Assembly: GCF_000026045.1 (NCBI RefSeq)
Contig: NC_007426.1
Location: 310,001-374,000, forward strand
Origin: Natronomonas pharaonis DSM 2160
GTDB lineage: Archaea; Halobacteriota; Halobacteria; Halobacteriales; Haloarculaceae
Length of the DNA: 64,000 nucleotides
Direction of reading: 5' to 3'
A model generated the notes under the pieces. That model was given only the letters and a program-made list of their open reading frames with translations, was not told where the DNA came from and ran no database searches. The translations under genes and the position numbers were made by a program. Below are positions 50,760 to 59,746 of the stretch, in pieces (positions within the stretch are counted from its first letter, which is position 1; every line of letters starts with the position of its first letter).

Positions 50760-51422
50760 CTACTCTTCGTCGTCGTCTTCGAGACTGACATCCTCGATTC
50801 TATCCTCCAGCTCCTCGAAGCGCTCGGCTTGCGCCTCGAACTGGTCGGCGAGCCCGTCGAGCTGGGCTTCGAGTTGGTCGAGGGCGGCCTCGGTGCTCTC
50901 CGAGAGCTGCTCGCGTGCCTCCTCGGCGCTGGCGTCGAACTGTGATTGGAGTTCGTCGACCTGGTCGAGCAGCTCGTCGAGCGTTTCGCCGAGCTGGTCT
51001 TCGACGCCCTCGTTGAGCTCGACGAGCGTATCCAGCTGCGCCGAAAGGTTCTCGATGGCCTCCTCGCTGAATTCGTCGTAGCTTTCGCCGAATTCGTCGT
51101 ATTCCTCGTCGACGGCGTCGAGCGCCTCCGCCTGCTGTTCTTTGAGGGTGTCGAACGTCTCGTCGACGGCGTCCCGAAGGTCGGCAACCGGGTCGGTGTT
51201 GCCGGTGACTGATTCTGCGGCGTCAAGGGAGGTGTGGACCGACTGACGAACGGCGTCGAGCGCCCGCTCGTTGACCTTCCGCTGAACGTCCGTGCCGCTT
51301 TTGAGCGCGTCGCCGACATCCCGGGGAATCGACGCCGCTTCTTCTAGTGCCGCTTCGGTCTGCTGAATCGTTTCACGCTGCAGTTCGAAAACCGCCGTGA
51401 ACGGGGAGCTGTCGTCGCTCAT
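50760..51422 (-). CDS. Acidic coiled-coil protein, phasin-like
   Basis: 220 residues, almost entirely helical and very rich in Glu, Asp, Gln and Leu heptads from about residue 80 on. The N-terminus SPFTAVFELQRETIQQTEAALEEA resembles the amphipathic start of haloarchaeal PHA-granule phasins, and the rest is a long coiled coil. A granule or membrane-associated structural role is possible. A PhaB-like reductase is encoded 4.5 kb away but not adjacent, so this is only a hint. Confidence 0.6.
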   Translation of the reverse strand: MSDDSSPFTAVFELQRETIQQTEAALEEAASIPRDVGDALKSGTDVQRKVNERALDAVRQSVHTSLDAAESVTGNTDPVADLRDAVDETFDTLKEQQAEALDAVDEEYDEFGESYDEFSEEAIENLSAQLDTLVELNEGVEDQLGETLDELLDQVDELQSQFDASAEEAREQLSESTEAALDQLEAQLDGLADQFEAQAERFEELEDRIEDVSLEDDDEE

Positions 51423-51701
51423 ATGAGAACCATGAACGCCCGGTTATAAATAGCTTTCCGAGATAACCATAGAATGGGATAGAATGGTCCGAAATGTCTT
51501 TCTTATCTTTTGAATGGACTCAAATGACTACCGAGAGCGTCACCCGCTCGGTGCGTGCGGTCGGGGAGGAACGGAATTTATTACAACAGGCGAAGGAACA
51601 CGAACCGTGAGCGGAACGGCGACGGCCCCTATCGGCCCGACAGCCACGCGTTGTCGCTTTCTCCCGGCAGCGTGCGTCCCACGTCGGACGCGGGGGCGGC
51701 G
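51423..51701. other. 279-nt intergenic region upstream of DUF445
   Basis: No gene supported. It contains AT-rich sequence near 51440-51520 on the side of the coiled-coil gene, suggesting divergent promoters. The right half (51540-51700) is GC-rich and open in one frame, but I see no coding character in it. Confidence 0.4.
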
Positions 51702-53030
51702 ATGAGCCCGCTCGCCGATACCGCGGCGACAGCCGCCGACACCGTGGCGACGGCCGCCGATGCCTTCGAGTGGCGGCTCCTTCTCATCCCGCTTATCACG
51801 GGGCTTATCGGCTACGTGACCAACTGGGTCGCCATCCGGCTGCTGTTTCAGCCCGTCTCTTTCATCGGCGTTCGAGTGCCGGGCGTGAAATCTCTCGCGC
51901 CGATACTGCCGCGGAAGCTACGGCAGATTCCCGGCGTCGTCGAGGGGCGGCTCGGCTGGCAAGGAATTATCCCCTCGCGGTCGGCGCGGATGGGCAGCAT
52001 CGCCGCCGAGAAGGGCGTTGCCAAGATAGCGAGCGAACGCGAATTCTACGAGACGTTCGACCCCGAACGCATCACCAACCACATCGTCGCCCACTCCGAC
52101 GACGAGATTCGGCAGTTGACTGACGACATACTCCGAGAGGAGTACCCACAGCTGTGGGCCTCGGCCCCGCAACCGGCACGGGAACTGGTGTATGCTCGGG
52201 TCAGAGAGCGGCTCCCGGGCGTTGCCGACGAGATAACCGACCGCATCGGCGAGCATATCGACGAACTCCTCGACATCAATGCGATGATAACGAATCACCT
52301 CGAAGAGCGGCCGGAACTGCTAAACCGGCTGTTCTTAGAGGTCGGCGACCGGGAGCTGAAGTTCATCGTCAATTCGGGGTTTCTCATCGGGGGGTTCCTC
52401 GGGGTTTTTACCGTGCCGCTGTTTGTCTACATCGATAGATGGTGGGTGTTGCCGGCCTGTGGCGTCGCGGTGGGATATATGACGAACTGGATAGCGCTGA
52501 AAATCATCTTCCTGCCGAAGCGGGAGCGGCGACTCGGCCCGTTCAGCCTGCAAGGGCTGTTCATCAAGCGACAATCGGAGGTCGCCGAAACCTACGCCAG
52601 CATCGTCGCCGACGAAATCGTCACTATCGGCAATGTGGCCGAAAACCTCCTGCACGGCAGCCAGTCGGACCGCACCAGACAGATGATACGTGAGGCTATC
52701 CGCCCCGAGGTCGACCGAACGGTAAGCGTCGCCGCACCTATTATTCGGGTAACCTCCGAGAGCCAGCAGTACGAACGCCTCCGGGAGACGTTCGCCGATG
52801 CGGGCATCGACCGGACGATACAGCCGCTGCAGGACCCCCAATTCAACGAGGAACGGAGCGAGGCCATCCGCGAGCTGATGACAGCACGCATTCGCGAGCT
52901 GTCGCCGCCCGACTTCGTCGAGTTGCTTCGGCCGGCTTTTGTCGAAGACGAGTGGATGCTCATCCTGCTGGGGGCGGTTCTCGGGTTCGTCGCCGGCTGG
53001 CTGCAACTGATGGTGGTGACGGCCGTATGA
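51702..53030 (+). CDS. DUF445 family membrane protein
   Basis: 442 residues from the ATG at 51702 (MSPLADTAATA). DUF445 hallmarks: GLIGYVTNWVAIRLLFQP in the first membrane segment, a repeat of it as GYMTNWIALKIIFLPKRERRLGPF, and a C-terminal helix LGFVAGWLQLMVV. The family is linked by name only to membrane integrity and virus or stress response in bacteria. The stop overlaps the next gene's ATG (ATGA), so the two are coupled. Confidence 0.9.
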   Translation: MSPLADTAATAADTVATAADAFEWRLLLIPLITGLIGYVTNWVAIRLLFQPVSFIGVRVPGVKSLAPILPRKLRQIPGVVEGRLGWQGIIPSRSARMGSIAAEKGVAKIASEREFYETFDPERITNHIVAHSDDEIRQLTDDILREEYPQLWASAPQPARELVYARVRERLPGVADEITDRIGEHIDELLDINAMITNHLEERPELLNRLFLEVGDRELKFIVNSGFLIGGFLGVFTVPLFVYIDRWWVLPACGVAVGYMTNWIALKIIFLPKRERRLGPFSLQGLFIKRQSEVAETYASIVADEIVTIGNVAENLLHGSQSDRTRQMIREAIRPEVDRTVSVAAPIIRVTSESQQYERLRETFADAGIDRTIQPLQDPQFNEERSEAIRELMTARIRELSPPDFVELLRPAFVEDEWMLILLGAVLGFVAGWLQLMVVTAV

Positions 53031-54397
53031 CCGACGACCAGCCATCCGACGACGACCCGAGCAGTAGCCCGCCCCCTGACGACCACCCGAATAGCGGCCC
53101 GCCGGCCGACGACGGCCGAGATAGCGACCTGCCGTCCGGTGACGGCCCGAGCGCGACCCCAACTGCCTCGCCGTCGGACCTCGAACGCGCCCTTTCGGTG
53201 CTTGAGACGGCCGTCGAGAGCGAACGAGTCGGCGAGAGCCGGCTGGAGCGGCTGCTTGCCGCCCTCGAACGCGTCGTGGCAACGCCGGCTGGGGCGGACC
53301 CGGAAACCGTCGCGGAATTCCTTTCGCTGCTCGAAGGCGCACTCGCCGACGCTGGCCGGCTCAACGAGGTCGACTTCGATGGGTTGCTGTCGGTGTTAGA
53401 GACCGCTGCTGCGGCTGTCCCGTCAGTTGACGAAACCGCCGCCGAGGAGGTCCTCGGCGTGCTCGAACGCGGCCTTCGAGACCCGAACTCGCTGGAGCAG
53501 ACGGACATTGAGACGCTCAACGAACAGATAGAGCGACTCGTCGCCGGGGCCACAGACCCCACGACGGGCGGCATCGACCGGCTGTTTCCTGAATCGGGGC
53601 CGACTGAGGGGGTGACGAACGCCTTCCGTATCGCACACATCGTAACGGCGATGACACAGCGGGCGACCGGCCACGCGGTCGAGTCGGGGCTTCGGACCGG
53701 CACCCGAATGGGATATGCCGCCGCGACGGCAGAATCCCCGGCTGCGCTCCTCACTGAGGCCCGCGCCGTCGCTCTCGACGAGCTTCGCCGCTCTGGGGTC
53801 GATATCGGCGACGAGCGGCAGGCGTGGCTGGAAGCCCACGAAGACGCGCTCATCGCCGACCGGCCGGTGACCGAAGAACAGCTGCGCGCCCGCGGCGAAC
53901 GCCTGCTCTCGAAATCCGCGACGCTCGGCCGTCCGGAAGGCCCTCATCCGGCGTTCGGGGCCATCATCGACCAGCTTGCGGAAGACGAGGCGAGAATCCT
54001 CCGCCTGTTAGCAACCGACGGCGCACAGCCGACCGTCGATATCTACGAGCGCGGCTACATCCCGTTCAACGCGCGGCTCGTTGCCGCGGCGCTCACGAAA
54101 CTCGGGAGCGACGCCGGCTGCAGAACCCCCAAACGGGTGCCGCTGTACGTCCAGAACCTCGACCGGCTCGGCCTCGTGACGCTCTCGGAGGAGCCGGTGG
54201 AAAACCTCAAAATCTATCAGGTGCTCGAAGCGCAGCCACACGTCGAACAGGCGCGACAGGGGGTGACGCGGCCGAAAACCGACTACGGCAGCATCCGACT
54301 CACCGAACTCGGCGCTGCATTCTGTGAAGCGTGTTTCCCCGTCGACGTCGCCGACAGCCCGCCGGCGACCGAACTCCGGCGGGACGGAGCGGAGTAG
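53027..54397 (+). CDS. DUF4393 (Abi-alpha-like) protein coupled to DUF445
   Basis: 456 residues. A low-complexity Pro/Asp/Ser-rich N-terminus (1-50), a helical middle, and a C-terminal domain (about 310-440). The C-terminal part has DEARILRLLATDGAQPTVDI, RLVAAALTKLGSDAGCR, and LYVQNLDRLGLVTLSEEPVENLKIYQVLE, resembling the Abi-alpha/DUF4393 pattern. Some DUF4393 proteins belong to phage abortive-infection loci. The tie with a DUF445 membrane protein suggests a joint membrane-linked role, but the assignment is moderate. Confidence 0.72.
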   Translation: MTDDQPSDDDPSSSPPPDDHPNSGPPADDGRDSDLPSGDGPSATPTASPSDLERALSVLETAVESERVGESRLERLLAALERVVATPAGADPETVAEFLSLLEGALADAGRLNEVDFDGLLSVLETAAAAVPSVDETAAEEVLGVLERGLRDPNSLEQTDIETLNEQIERLVAGATDPTTGGIDRLFPESGPTEGVTNAFRIAHIVTAMTQRATGHAVESGLRTGTRMGYAAATAESPAALLTEARAVALDELRRSGVDIGDERQAWLEAHEDALIADRPVTEEQLRARGERLLSKSATLGRPEGPHPAFGAIIDQLAEDEARILRLLATDGAQPTVDIYERGYIPFNARLVAAALTKLGSDAGCRTPKRVPLYVQNLDRLGLVTLSEEPVENLKIYQVLEAQPHVEQARQGVTRPKTDYGSIRLTELGAAFCEACFPVDVADSPPATELRRDGAE

Positions 54398-54403
54398 CCG
54401 CGG

Positions 54404-54691
54404 TTAGAAGGAAACCTGTTCGGGGCCGTTCTCGCCGATGGATGGCGCGTCGCGGTCCGAGTAGTTCTGCCGTCCGATGGCGTTGCTCGAGACGGCCGAG
54501 TACGCCGCCAGCCGGGCGTCCTCGGCGTCCTCGAAGGTCGTCTCCCCGAGACGACCGAGCGCGTCCCCGAACGTCTCCTCGCCGTTCGGCAGTTCCAGCT
54601 CAAGGTCGCCGTACTCCTCGACGAGCTCCTCGGTCGTGGCTGGATACGAGTGGGCGTCAATCCGCTCTTCGACGTTCGCCAGTAGTCGCAT
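54404..54691 (-). CDS. DUF5789 family protein
   Basis: 95 residues, MRLLANVEERIDAHSYPATTEELVEEYGDLEL..., with ETFGDALGRLGETTFEDAEDARLAAYSAVSSNAIGRQNYSDRD. This matches the haloarchaeal DUF5789 layout, related to DUF2795, as I recall it. It is short, acidic and helical; the function is unknown. The start at 54691 was chosen over an earlier in-frame ATG because of this N-terminus. Confidence 0.83.
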   Translation of the reverse strand: MRLLANVEERIDAHSYPATTEELVEEYGDLELELPNGEETFGDALGRLGETTFEDAEDARLAAYSAVSSNAIGRQNYSDRDAPSIGENGPEQVSF

Positions 54692-54835
54692 ACCTACACG
54701 AATGTACAGTATCCTTAATGAACTTTTCGTATGATACATCCGATGTCAAACAGTGTGATACTATACCGTGACAACTGTTGTGACTCTCCGATAGCGACCC
54801 ACGGAGGCTTTGCGTGTCGGCCCCGTAGTCGTCGT

Positions 54836-55606
54836 ATGGTCGTTGCCGACCTGCACGTCCACACACAGAACTCCGATGGGAGCCTGACACTCGGTGCGAT
54901 TCCCGAGGCAGCGAAGGCTGCCGGCCTCTCGACGGTCGCTGTCACCGACCACGACCGGCTCCACCCAGAGATGCGGACACCGGTCGCAGAGCTAGACGGC
55001 ATCACGGTCGTCCACGGCATCGAACTCCGCGTCGAGGCCGACGACCAGCGGGTCGACCTGCTCGGCTACGGCGTTCGCCGAACCGAGGCGCTGTCTGCGC
55101 TCGTCGACCGGCTCCAGACCGACCGGAAGGAACGCGGCGCAGCCATTATCGACCGCGTCGAGGCGGAACTCGGCACCGAGCTGCCCGTCGAACCGCGGGC
55201 GGGACTCGGTCGTCCGCATATCGCCGCGGCAATCGAACAGGTTTCCGACTACAGCTACGGGGCGGCATTCGAGGAACTCATCGGCGATGGCCGCCCCTGT
55301 TATGTCGCGCGCGATGTCCCCGACTTCGAGACGGGGGTTTCGGTACTCGATGCAGCCTGTGGTGTCGTCTCGCTGGCTCATCCACACCGGTATGCGGACA
55401 CTGAAGCGGCGCTGTCGCTGTGTGCGGACCTCGATGCCGTCGAACGACACTACCCGTACGACCGCGCGGTCGACCATCGACCGGTCGAACGCGCCATCGA
55501 GCGATACGACCTGCTCGTGACGGGCGGCACCGACGCCCACGGTGAGACGCTGGGTGTGGCTGGCCTCGACGGCCGCGACTACCGAACATTCCGAACGGCG
55601 CTGTGA
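54836..55606 (+). CDS. PHP-domain phosphoesterase
   Basis: 256 residues from the ATG at 54836. PHP motifs: DLHVHT (residues 5-10), DHDRL near 41, VVHGIEL, AHPHRY near 182 and GTDAHG near 235, giving the metal site for hydrolysis of a phosphate ester. Closest known type is the RNase AM/YciV-like 3'-5' nucleotide phosphatase or similar PHP proteins; substrate unknown. The upstream 144 nt contain a perfect ACAAC-T-GTTGT palindrome (54771-54781). Confidence 0.9.
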   Translation: MVVADLHVHTQNSDGSLTLGAIPEAAKAAGLSTVAVTDHDRLHPEMRTPVAELDGITVVHGIELRVEADDQRVDLLGYGVRRTEALSALVDRLQTDRKERGAAIIDRVEAELGTELPVEPRAGLGRPHIAAAIEQVSDYSYGAAFEELIGDGRPCYVARDVPDFETGVSVLDAACGVVSLAHPHRYADTEAALSLCADLDAVERHYPYDRAVDHRPVERAIERYDLLVTGGTDAHGETLGVAGLDGRDYRTFRTAL

Positions 55607-55697
55607 GCGCCGACACCGCCGGCTCCGTTCGCCTGATGTCTGCCATTTGTCTGACGCAAACGCTGGGTTCAAACGGCTTGGGCACGTACACCGGAGT

Positions 55698-55859
55698 ATG
55701 CAGTGTCACTACTGTGACGAGGAGGCTGCGGTCGCCGTCGAGAAAGACCACGTCAAGGTCGGTCTCTGCAAGCCGCACCTCCGAGAGCGAATGGATGAAC
55801 TCTCCGACTCCGAGTGGGTCGAAGAGTTCCAGTCTCAGATAGACGACGCTCTTGAGTGA
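55698..55859 (+). CDS. DUF6757-like small zinc protein
   Basis: 53 residues, MQCHYCDEEAAVAVEKDHVKVGLCKPHLRERMDEL... CxxC (3 and 6) plus CxxH (residues 24-27) makes a four-ligand zinc site. The pattern matches the haloarchaeal DUF6757 family as I recall it. It stands alone between the PHP gene and the reductase gene. Confidence 0.82.
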   Translation: MQCHYCDEEAAVAVEKDHVKVGLCKPHLRERMDELSDSEWVEEFQSQIDDALE

Positions 55860-55903
55860 GTCCGGTCAGCAATTCTTTTGCCGCTCCCACCGACAGGGTG
55901 GAT

Positions 55904-56644
55904 ATGCTCGAAGACCAGACCTGCCTCGTCACCGGGGGTTCGCGGGGAATCGGCCGCGCCGTCGCCGAAGAGCTCGGCCGCAACGGGGCCGATGTCGCTA
56001 TCAACTATCGCTCCTCCGAGGCGGCCGCCGAGGCAACTGCTGAAGCGGTACGCGAGGAGGGCGGCAACGCGATTACCGTTCAGGCGGATATCTCCGACTA
56101 CGAGCAGGTCGAAGCGATGCGGGAGACGGTCACCGCGGAGTTCGGTCCGCTCGACGTGCTCGTCAACAACGCCGGCATCACCATCGACAAGAAGTTCGAG
56201 AACATGACGAAAAACGATTGGGACCGGGTTATCGATGTCAACCTCGGCGGGGCGTTCAACTGCACCCACTGCTTTTTCGAGGACATCAAATCCGCCGAGA
56301 ACGGCCGGCTCATCAACATCTCGTCGGTCGTCGGCCAGCAGGGCAACTACGGACAGGCCAACTACGCCACCACGAAGTCCGGGCTGTTCGGCTTCACCCG
56401 GACGCTGGCGCTGGAGCTGGCTTCCGAAGGGTCGACGGCCAACTGTATCGCGCCCGGATTCGTCGAAACCGATATGCTCGAAACCGTCCCCGAACGGGTT
56501 CAGGAAAAGATTCTCCGACGGATTCCGCTGAACCGCTTTGCGCGCCCGGAGGACGTTTCGGGCATCGTCCGCTTTGTTGCCAGCCCCGACTCCAGCTACA
56601 TGACCGGTCAGGTCATCGCCGTCAACGGCGGCATGGAGTGGTAA
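55904..56644 (+). CDS. 3-oxoacyl/acetoacetyl-CoA reductase (FabG/PhaB family SDR)
   Basis: 246 residues from the ATG at 55904. Rossmann GGSRGIG near residue 14, catalytic Ser near 140 and Tyr-x3-Lys (YATTK) in ISSVVGQQGNYGQANYATTKSG. The Gln-Gly-Asn-Tyr stretch before YATTK resembles acetoacetyl-CoA reductase PhaB more than FabG of fatty-acid synthesis, which haloarchaea lack as a pathway. It probably makes 3-hydroxyacyl-CoA with NADPH. Confidence 0.88.
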   Translation: MLEDQTCLVTGGSRGIGRAVAEELGRNGADVAINYRSSEAAAEATAEAVREEGGNAITVQADISDYEQVEAMRETVTAEFGPLDVLVNNAGITIDKKFENMTKNDWDRVIDVNLGGAFNCTHCFFEDIKSAENGRLINISSVVGQQGNYGQANYATTKSGLFGFTRTLALELASEGSTANCIAPGFVETDMLETVPERVQEKILRRIPLNRFARPEDVSGIVRFVASPDSSYMTGQVIAVNGGMEW

Positions 56645-56650
56645 TCGCCG

Positions 56651-57310
56651 CTAGCGGCCCTTTCGGAGACGCGTTCCAGTCCCCTCCGGGAGCCCGGCTT
56701 CCTCGACAGCTTCGATAACGGCCTCGATATCGTACTCGACCCGACGCCGCTCTGCGGTCATCGAATCGAGGTCGACAAGCGCGTAGGCCGCCCGCGGGTC
56801 GCCGTCACGCGGTTGGCCAACGCTGCCCGGGTTGAGAACGATACCCTCGTCGTACTGTTCGATAGCCTGCACGTGGGTGTGACCCATGACAAGGACGTCT
56901 TCATCGCCGAGTAGCTCCGGGGAAAAAAGCCCCGGATACGTATAGCGGTCGGGGTCGTCAGGGTGGCCGTGGACGAGTTTCAGTCGCCCGTCGAAACAGC
57001 GGCGCGTCTCCGGGAGCCCCCGAAGCCACTCGATGTGGCTATCGTCGAGCGCGCCGCGGGCATACTTGACCCCGGCGTCGGCCATCCCGTTGCCGCCGAA
57101 CCCCGTCCCGGTCACGACCGCGCGGTCGTGGTTTCCCTGCACCGTCGGCACCGACCGCTCGCGCAATCGGACGACACAGTCGGCCGGCCATGGATTGTAG
57201 CCGACGACATCGCCTGCACAGACGAGCCCGTCGACCGGCGGCATGTCGTCTAATACCGCCTCCAGCGCGATTCGGTTGGCGTGGATGTCCGAGACGACCC
57301 CGACAAGCAT
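56651..57310 (-). CDS. Metallophosphoesterase, YfcE/MJ0936 type
   Basis: 219 residues from the ATG at 57310. Motifs DIHAN, GDVVGYN, GNHD, HGHPDD and GHTHVQ supply the two-metal site. Closest to phosphodiesterases that cleave bis-pNPP or cyclic nucleotides in vitro. It lies between the convergent reductase and the upstream kinase. Confidence 0.93.
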   Translation of the reverse strand: MLVGVVSDIHANRIALEAVLDDMPPVDGLVCAGDVVGYNPWPADCVVRLRERSVPTVQGNHDRAVVTGTGFGGNGMADAGVKYARGALDDSHIEWLRGLPETRRCFDGRLKLVHGHPDDPDRYTYPGLFSPELLGDEDVLVMGHTHVQAIEQYDEGIVLNPGSVGQPRDGDPRAAYALVDLDSMTAERRRVEYDIEAVIEAVEEAGLPEGTGTRLRKGR

Positions 57311-57343
57311 AGCCGCGGGTAGGGCCGCCGCCGGCAAAACCGC

Positions 57344-58858
57344 CTAGGGTTCGTGGAAGTCGACGTCGGTGACCTCAAAGCGTGCGCCGCCGTCCTCGGC
57401 GTCGGTCGCCGTAACCGACCACCCATGGGCCTCGACGACTGTCCGAACGATAGAGAGGCCAAGCCCGGTTCCGTCCCCATCGGTGTGGCCCTCCTCGAAG
57501 ACGGCCTCGCGCTTGTCCGGGTGGATTCCCGGTCCGTCGTCCTCGACAGCGAATCCGCCGTTGATGGGCACGACGCGAACCGTGACGTCCGGTCCGGCGT
57601 GTTCGACGGCGTTTCGGAGGAGATTCTCGAAGGCCTGTCGGAGACGCCCGGGGTCAGCCTCAGCGACGCCGATTTCCTCGATGTCGACGGTGGCCTTGGG
57701 CATTGCGACCGACGAACGGGCGCGCTCGACCACTGTCGAAATGGCGACCGGCTCCGTCTCCCCGAGCGCTCGCGACTCTTGGACCAGCGTCTGTAGCTCC
57801 TCGAGAATCGTCTCCATCCGCTCTGCAGCGGTCGCTATCCGCTCGATATCGTCCGGGTCACGGGACTCCATCGCGAGGTCGGCGTATCCGAGGATGACGT
57901 TGAGCGGATTCTGGAGGTCGTGGCTGATGACCGAGGCAAACCGTTCGAGCCGTTCGTTTTTCCGCTCGATTTCGTTCCGGCGGCGGTGCCGTCGGAGGGT
58001 GTGACCGACCAACTCGCCTGCGGTCCGGAGTTGGCGCTGGACCGACGCCGGCCACGGCTCGGTTCCGGACCGGCAGGCAGCAAGGACGTATTCGAGCTCC
58101 CAGTCGATGACCACCGGCACAGCGACGAACGTACCGATGTCGTGGCGGCTTCGATACTCGGCAGCCGGCGGCTCCGATGGCGGCGCAGCCACAGAGACCG
58201 TAGAGAACTGTAGCAGGGTGTCCGCGTCCGGGAACTGTTCAACCGGCACCGCATCCGGCGGTGACGCGGCACCGGTGCGTTGCCAGCCCGAGACGCGGCT
58301 GAACCTATCGTCTTCGCCGTACGCATAGAGCACACACCGGTCGGCGTCGAGTGCCTCCCCGAGCGATTCAAGCCCCCATTCGATTCGGGTATCGACCTCG
58401 TCGGGGGCGGCGCTCATCAGCAGTCTGGCGACTTCCAGAACGGTATCACCGATATCCTCGGTAGACCCCTGAAACATCGTTTCGAGGCGCTCGTGGAGCC
58501 GGTCGACCTCCGTCCCGGGCGTCTCGACTGGCGCGGCGTCGCGATAGACGACATCCCACCCGGAGCGCCGGGCGGCAGCCTGTGACAGCCGCGGCGCGAC
58601 CGACCCGCTGAAAACGATGACGTGCCCCACGTGCTCGCTGATGGCCTCGATATTTGACAGCACATGCTCATCGGCGACTAAACAGTCGATATCGCCGCCA
58701 TCAAGCACATCAAGCACGTCGCTGTCCGGCCCCAGCGTTCGGACCCGAAACCCATCGTCGAGCGCCGAGGCAACGGGCTCTGCGCCGTCGGCGACCGCAC
58801 AGAGGACGGTCGCCGAAGCAGCCGACGACTGCATCCCCTGACCGTCTCGGGACTGCAT
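57344..58858 (-). CDS. Histidine kinase with degenerate receiver and GAF domain
   Basis: 504 residues. The N-terminal ~120 residues look like a receiver with Asp63 (DIDCLVADEHV) but no acidic pair in the first strand (VLCAVADG), so it is likely degenerate. A GAF domain follows (about 140-280), then HisKA with VISHDLQNPLN and HATPase ending GTGLGLSIV. An in-frame ATG eight codons downstream (58834) is an alternative start. Cytosolic; signal unknown. Confidence 0.9.
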   Translation of the reverse strand: MQSRDGQGMQSSAASATVLCAVADGAEPVASALDDGFRVRTLGPDSDVLDVLDGGDIDCLVADEHVLSNIEAISEHVGHVIVFSGSVAPRLSQAAARRSGWDVVYRDAAPVETPGTEVDRLHERLETMFQGSTEDIGDTVLEVARLLMSAAPDEVDTRIEWGLESLGEALDADRCVLYAYGEDDRFSRVSGWQRTGAASPPDAVPVEQFPDADTLLQFSTVSVAAPPSEPPAAEYRSRHDIGTFVAVPVVIDWELEYVLAACRSGTEPWPASVQRQLRTAGELVGHTLRRHRRRNEIERKNERLERFASVISHDLQNPLNVILGYADLAMESRDPDDIERIATAAERMETILEELQTLVQESRALGETEPVAISTVVERARSSVAMPKATVDIEEIGVAEADPGRLRQAFENLLRNAVEHAGPDVTVRVVPINGGFAVEDDGPGIHPDKREAVFEEGHTDGDGTGLGLSIVRTVVEAHGWSVTATDAEDGGARFEVTDVDFHEP

Positions 58859-58951
58859 CTACAGGCGGTTGGTACGGGGGACATATATACACCCCACTCC
58901 GCTCACGGTTCGAAGCGGCTGCCGTTTCCTCGACGACGACTTCGGCGGCCG

Positions 58952-59527
58952 CTACTCACCATTGTAGTAGCCGACCTCGAAGCTGTCACCATCCGCGACG
59001 ACCCCGGCGGCACAGACCGGGTGTTCGAGGTCACGGTCGTACAGCTCCGCCGCCAGCTCCGATGGGTCGTCCGCTCCAAGCGAGGTCGGCTCCGGCTCGC
59101 TCTTCTCGTAGGTCGCCACGAGCGTCGGCTCCTCGACGGCTTCGACGATGAGCGCATCCCGTCGGACCGTGCCGATGTAGCTTTCGTCGCCGACGACGCC
59201 CGCGATGCGGGGTGTGTCGTAGTCGTCCTTTTCGTAGTCGAGCGCCAGAAGCGACTCCGCGAGCGCGTCCCGCGGCGGGTAGCCCAGCGAGAGCTTTTCG
59301 GCTATCGGGTCGACCTGCGTGCCGTTGCCGACGACAGCGTAGTCGTCGCCGACGGTCCGCAGACAGTTATACGAGATGTAGGGGTTGTCCGTCTCGGGGG
59401 CGTCCTCGGTCGGGCCGACGGTGAGCGTCCCGTCGCGGTCGACGATGCGGCGGTTTGGGAACGACCGCGAGGAGACACGGTAGGCTGCCCGGTCCGGTGC
59501 GACGACGATGAACCGTCCGACGTACAT
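58952..59527 (-). CDS. purO: IMP cyclohydrolase, archaeal PurO type
   Basis: 191 residues, [26 protein letters not shown] start. PurO features: Arg-rich N-terminal strand, [10 protein letters not shown] and [23 protein letters not shown]. It closes the purine ring from FAICAR to IMP, the last step of IMP synthesis in archaea that lack PurH cyclohydrolase. A 214-nt upstream region holds repeat structures that may include its promoter. Confidence 0.93.
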   Translation of the reverse strand: MYVGRFIVVAPDRAAYRVSSRSFPNRRIVDRDGTLTVGPTEDAPETDNPYISYNCLRTVGDDYAVVGNGTQVDPIAEKLSLGYPPRDALAESLLALDYEKDDYDTPRIAGVVGDESYIGTVRRDALIVEAVEEPTLVATYEKSEPEPTSLGADDPSELAAELYDRDLEHPVCAAGVVADGDSFEVGYYNGE

Positions 59528-59627
59528 ACGTAGGGGTCAGCCGCCGTCAAAAAAGCGGTGTCGGTTCCGCGCCGCAGCCGCCGACGGACCCGTTCTGACT
59601 GCTCGGGCTGGGTAGCAACCGCCGACG

Positions 59628-59746
59628 GTATCATAGCGATTATTGCGAGTCTTTACCGCCGTGGCTGAACAGGATGCTGGTTACGCGGCGTGATATCCTG
59701 ATACTTTGACGGTATCACGAAAATAACCGCAATAATCACTATCAGG
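59628..59746. repeat. Possible MITE-like unit with 10-bp perfect inverted ends
   Basis: GATTATTGCG (59638-59647) is repeated inverted as CGCAATAATC (59728-59737), and the match continues imperfectly outward as TNATAGNGATTATTGCG. GACGGTATCA occurs twice as a direct repeat on the outside and inside (about 59624 and 59708). The block is AT-rich against its surroundings and lies between purO and the CbiX-like gene. Confidence 0.45.

Noticed and set aside
54692-54835. A small gene between DUF5789 and the PHP gene
   Set aside because: Open frames here are short, AT-rich and lack coding composition; only a short palindrome and promoter-like DNA can be supported.
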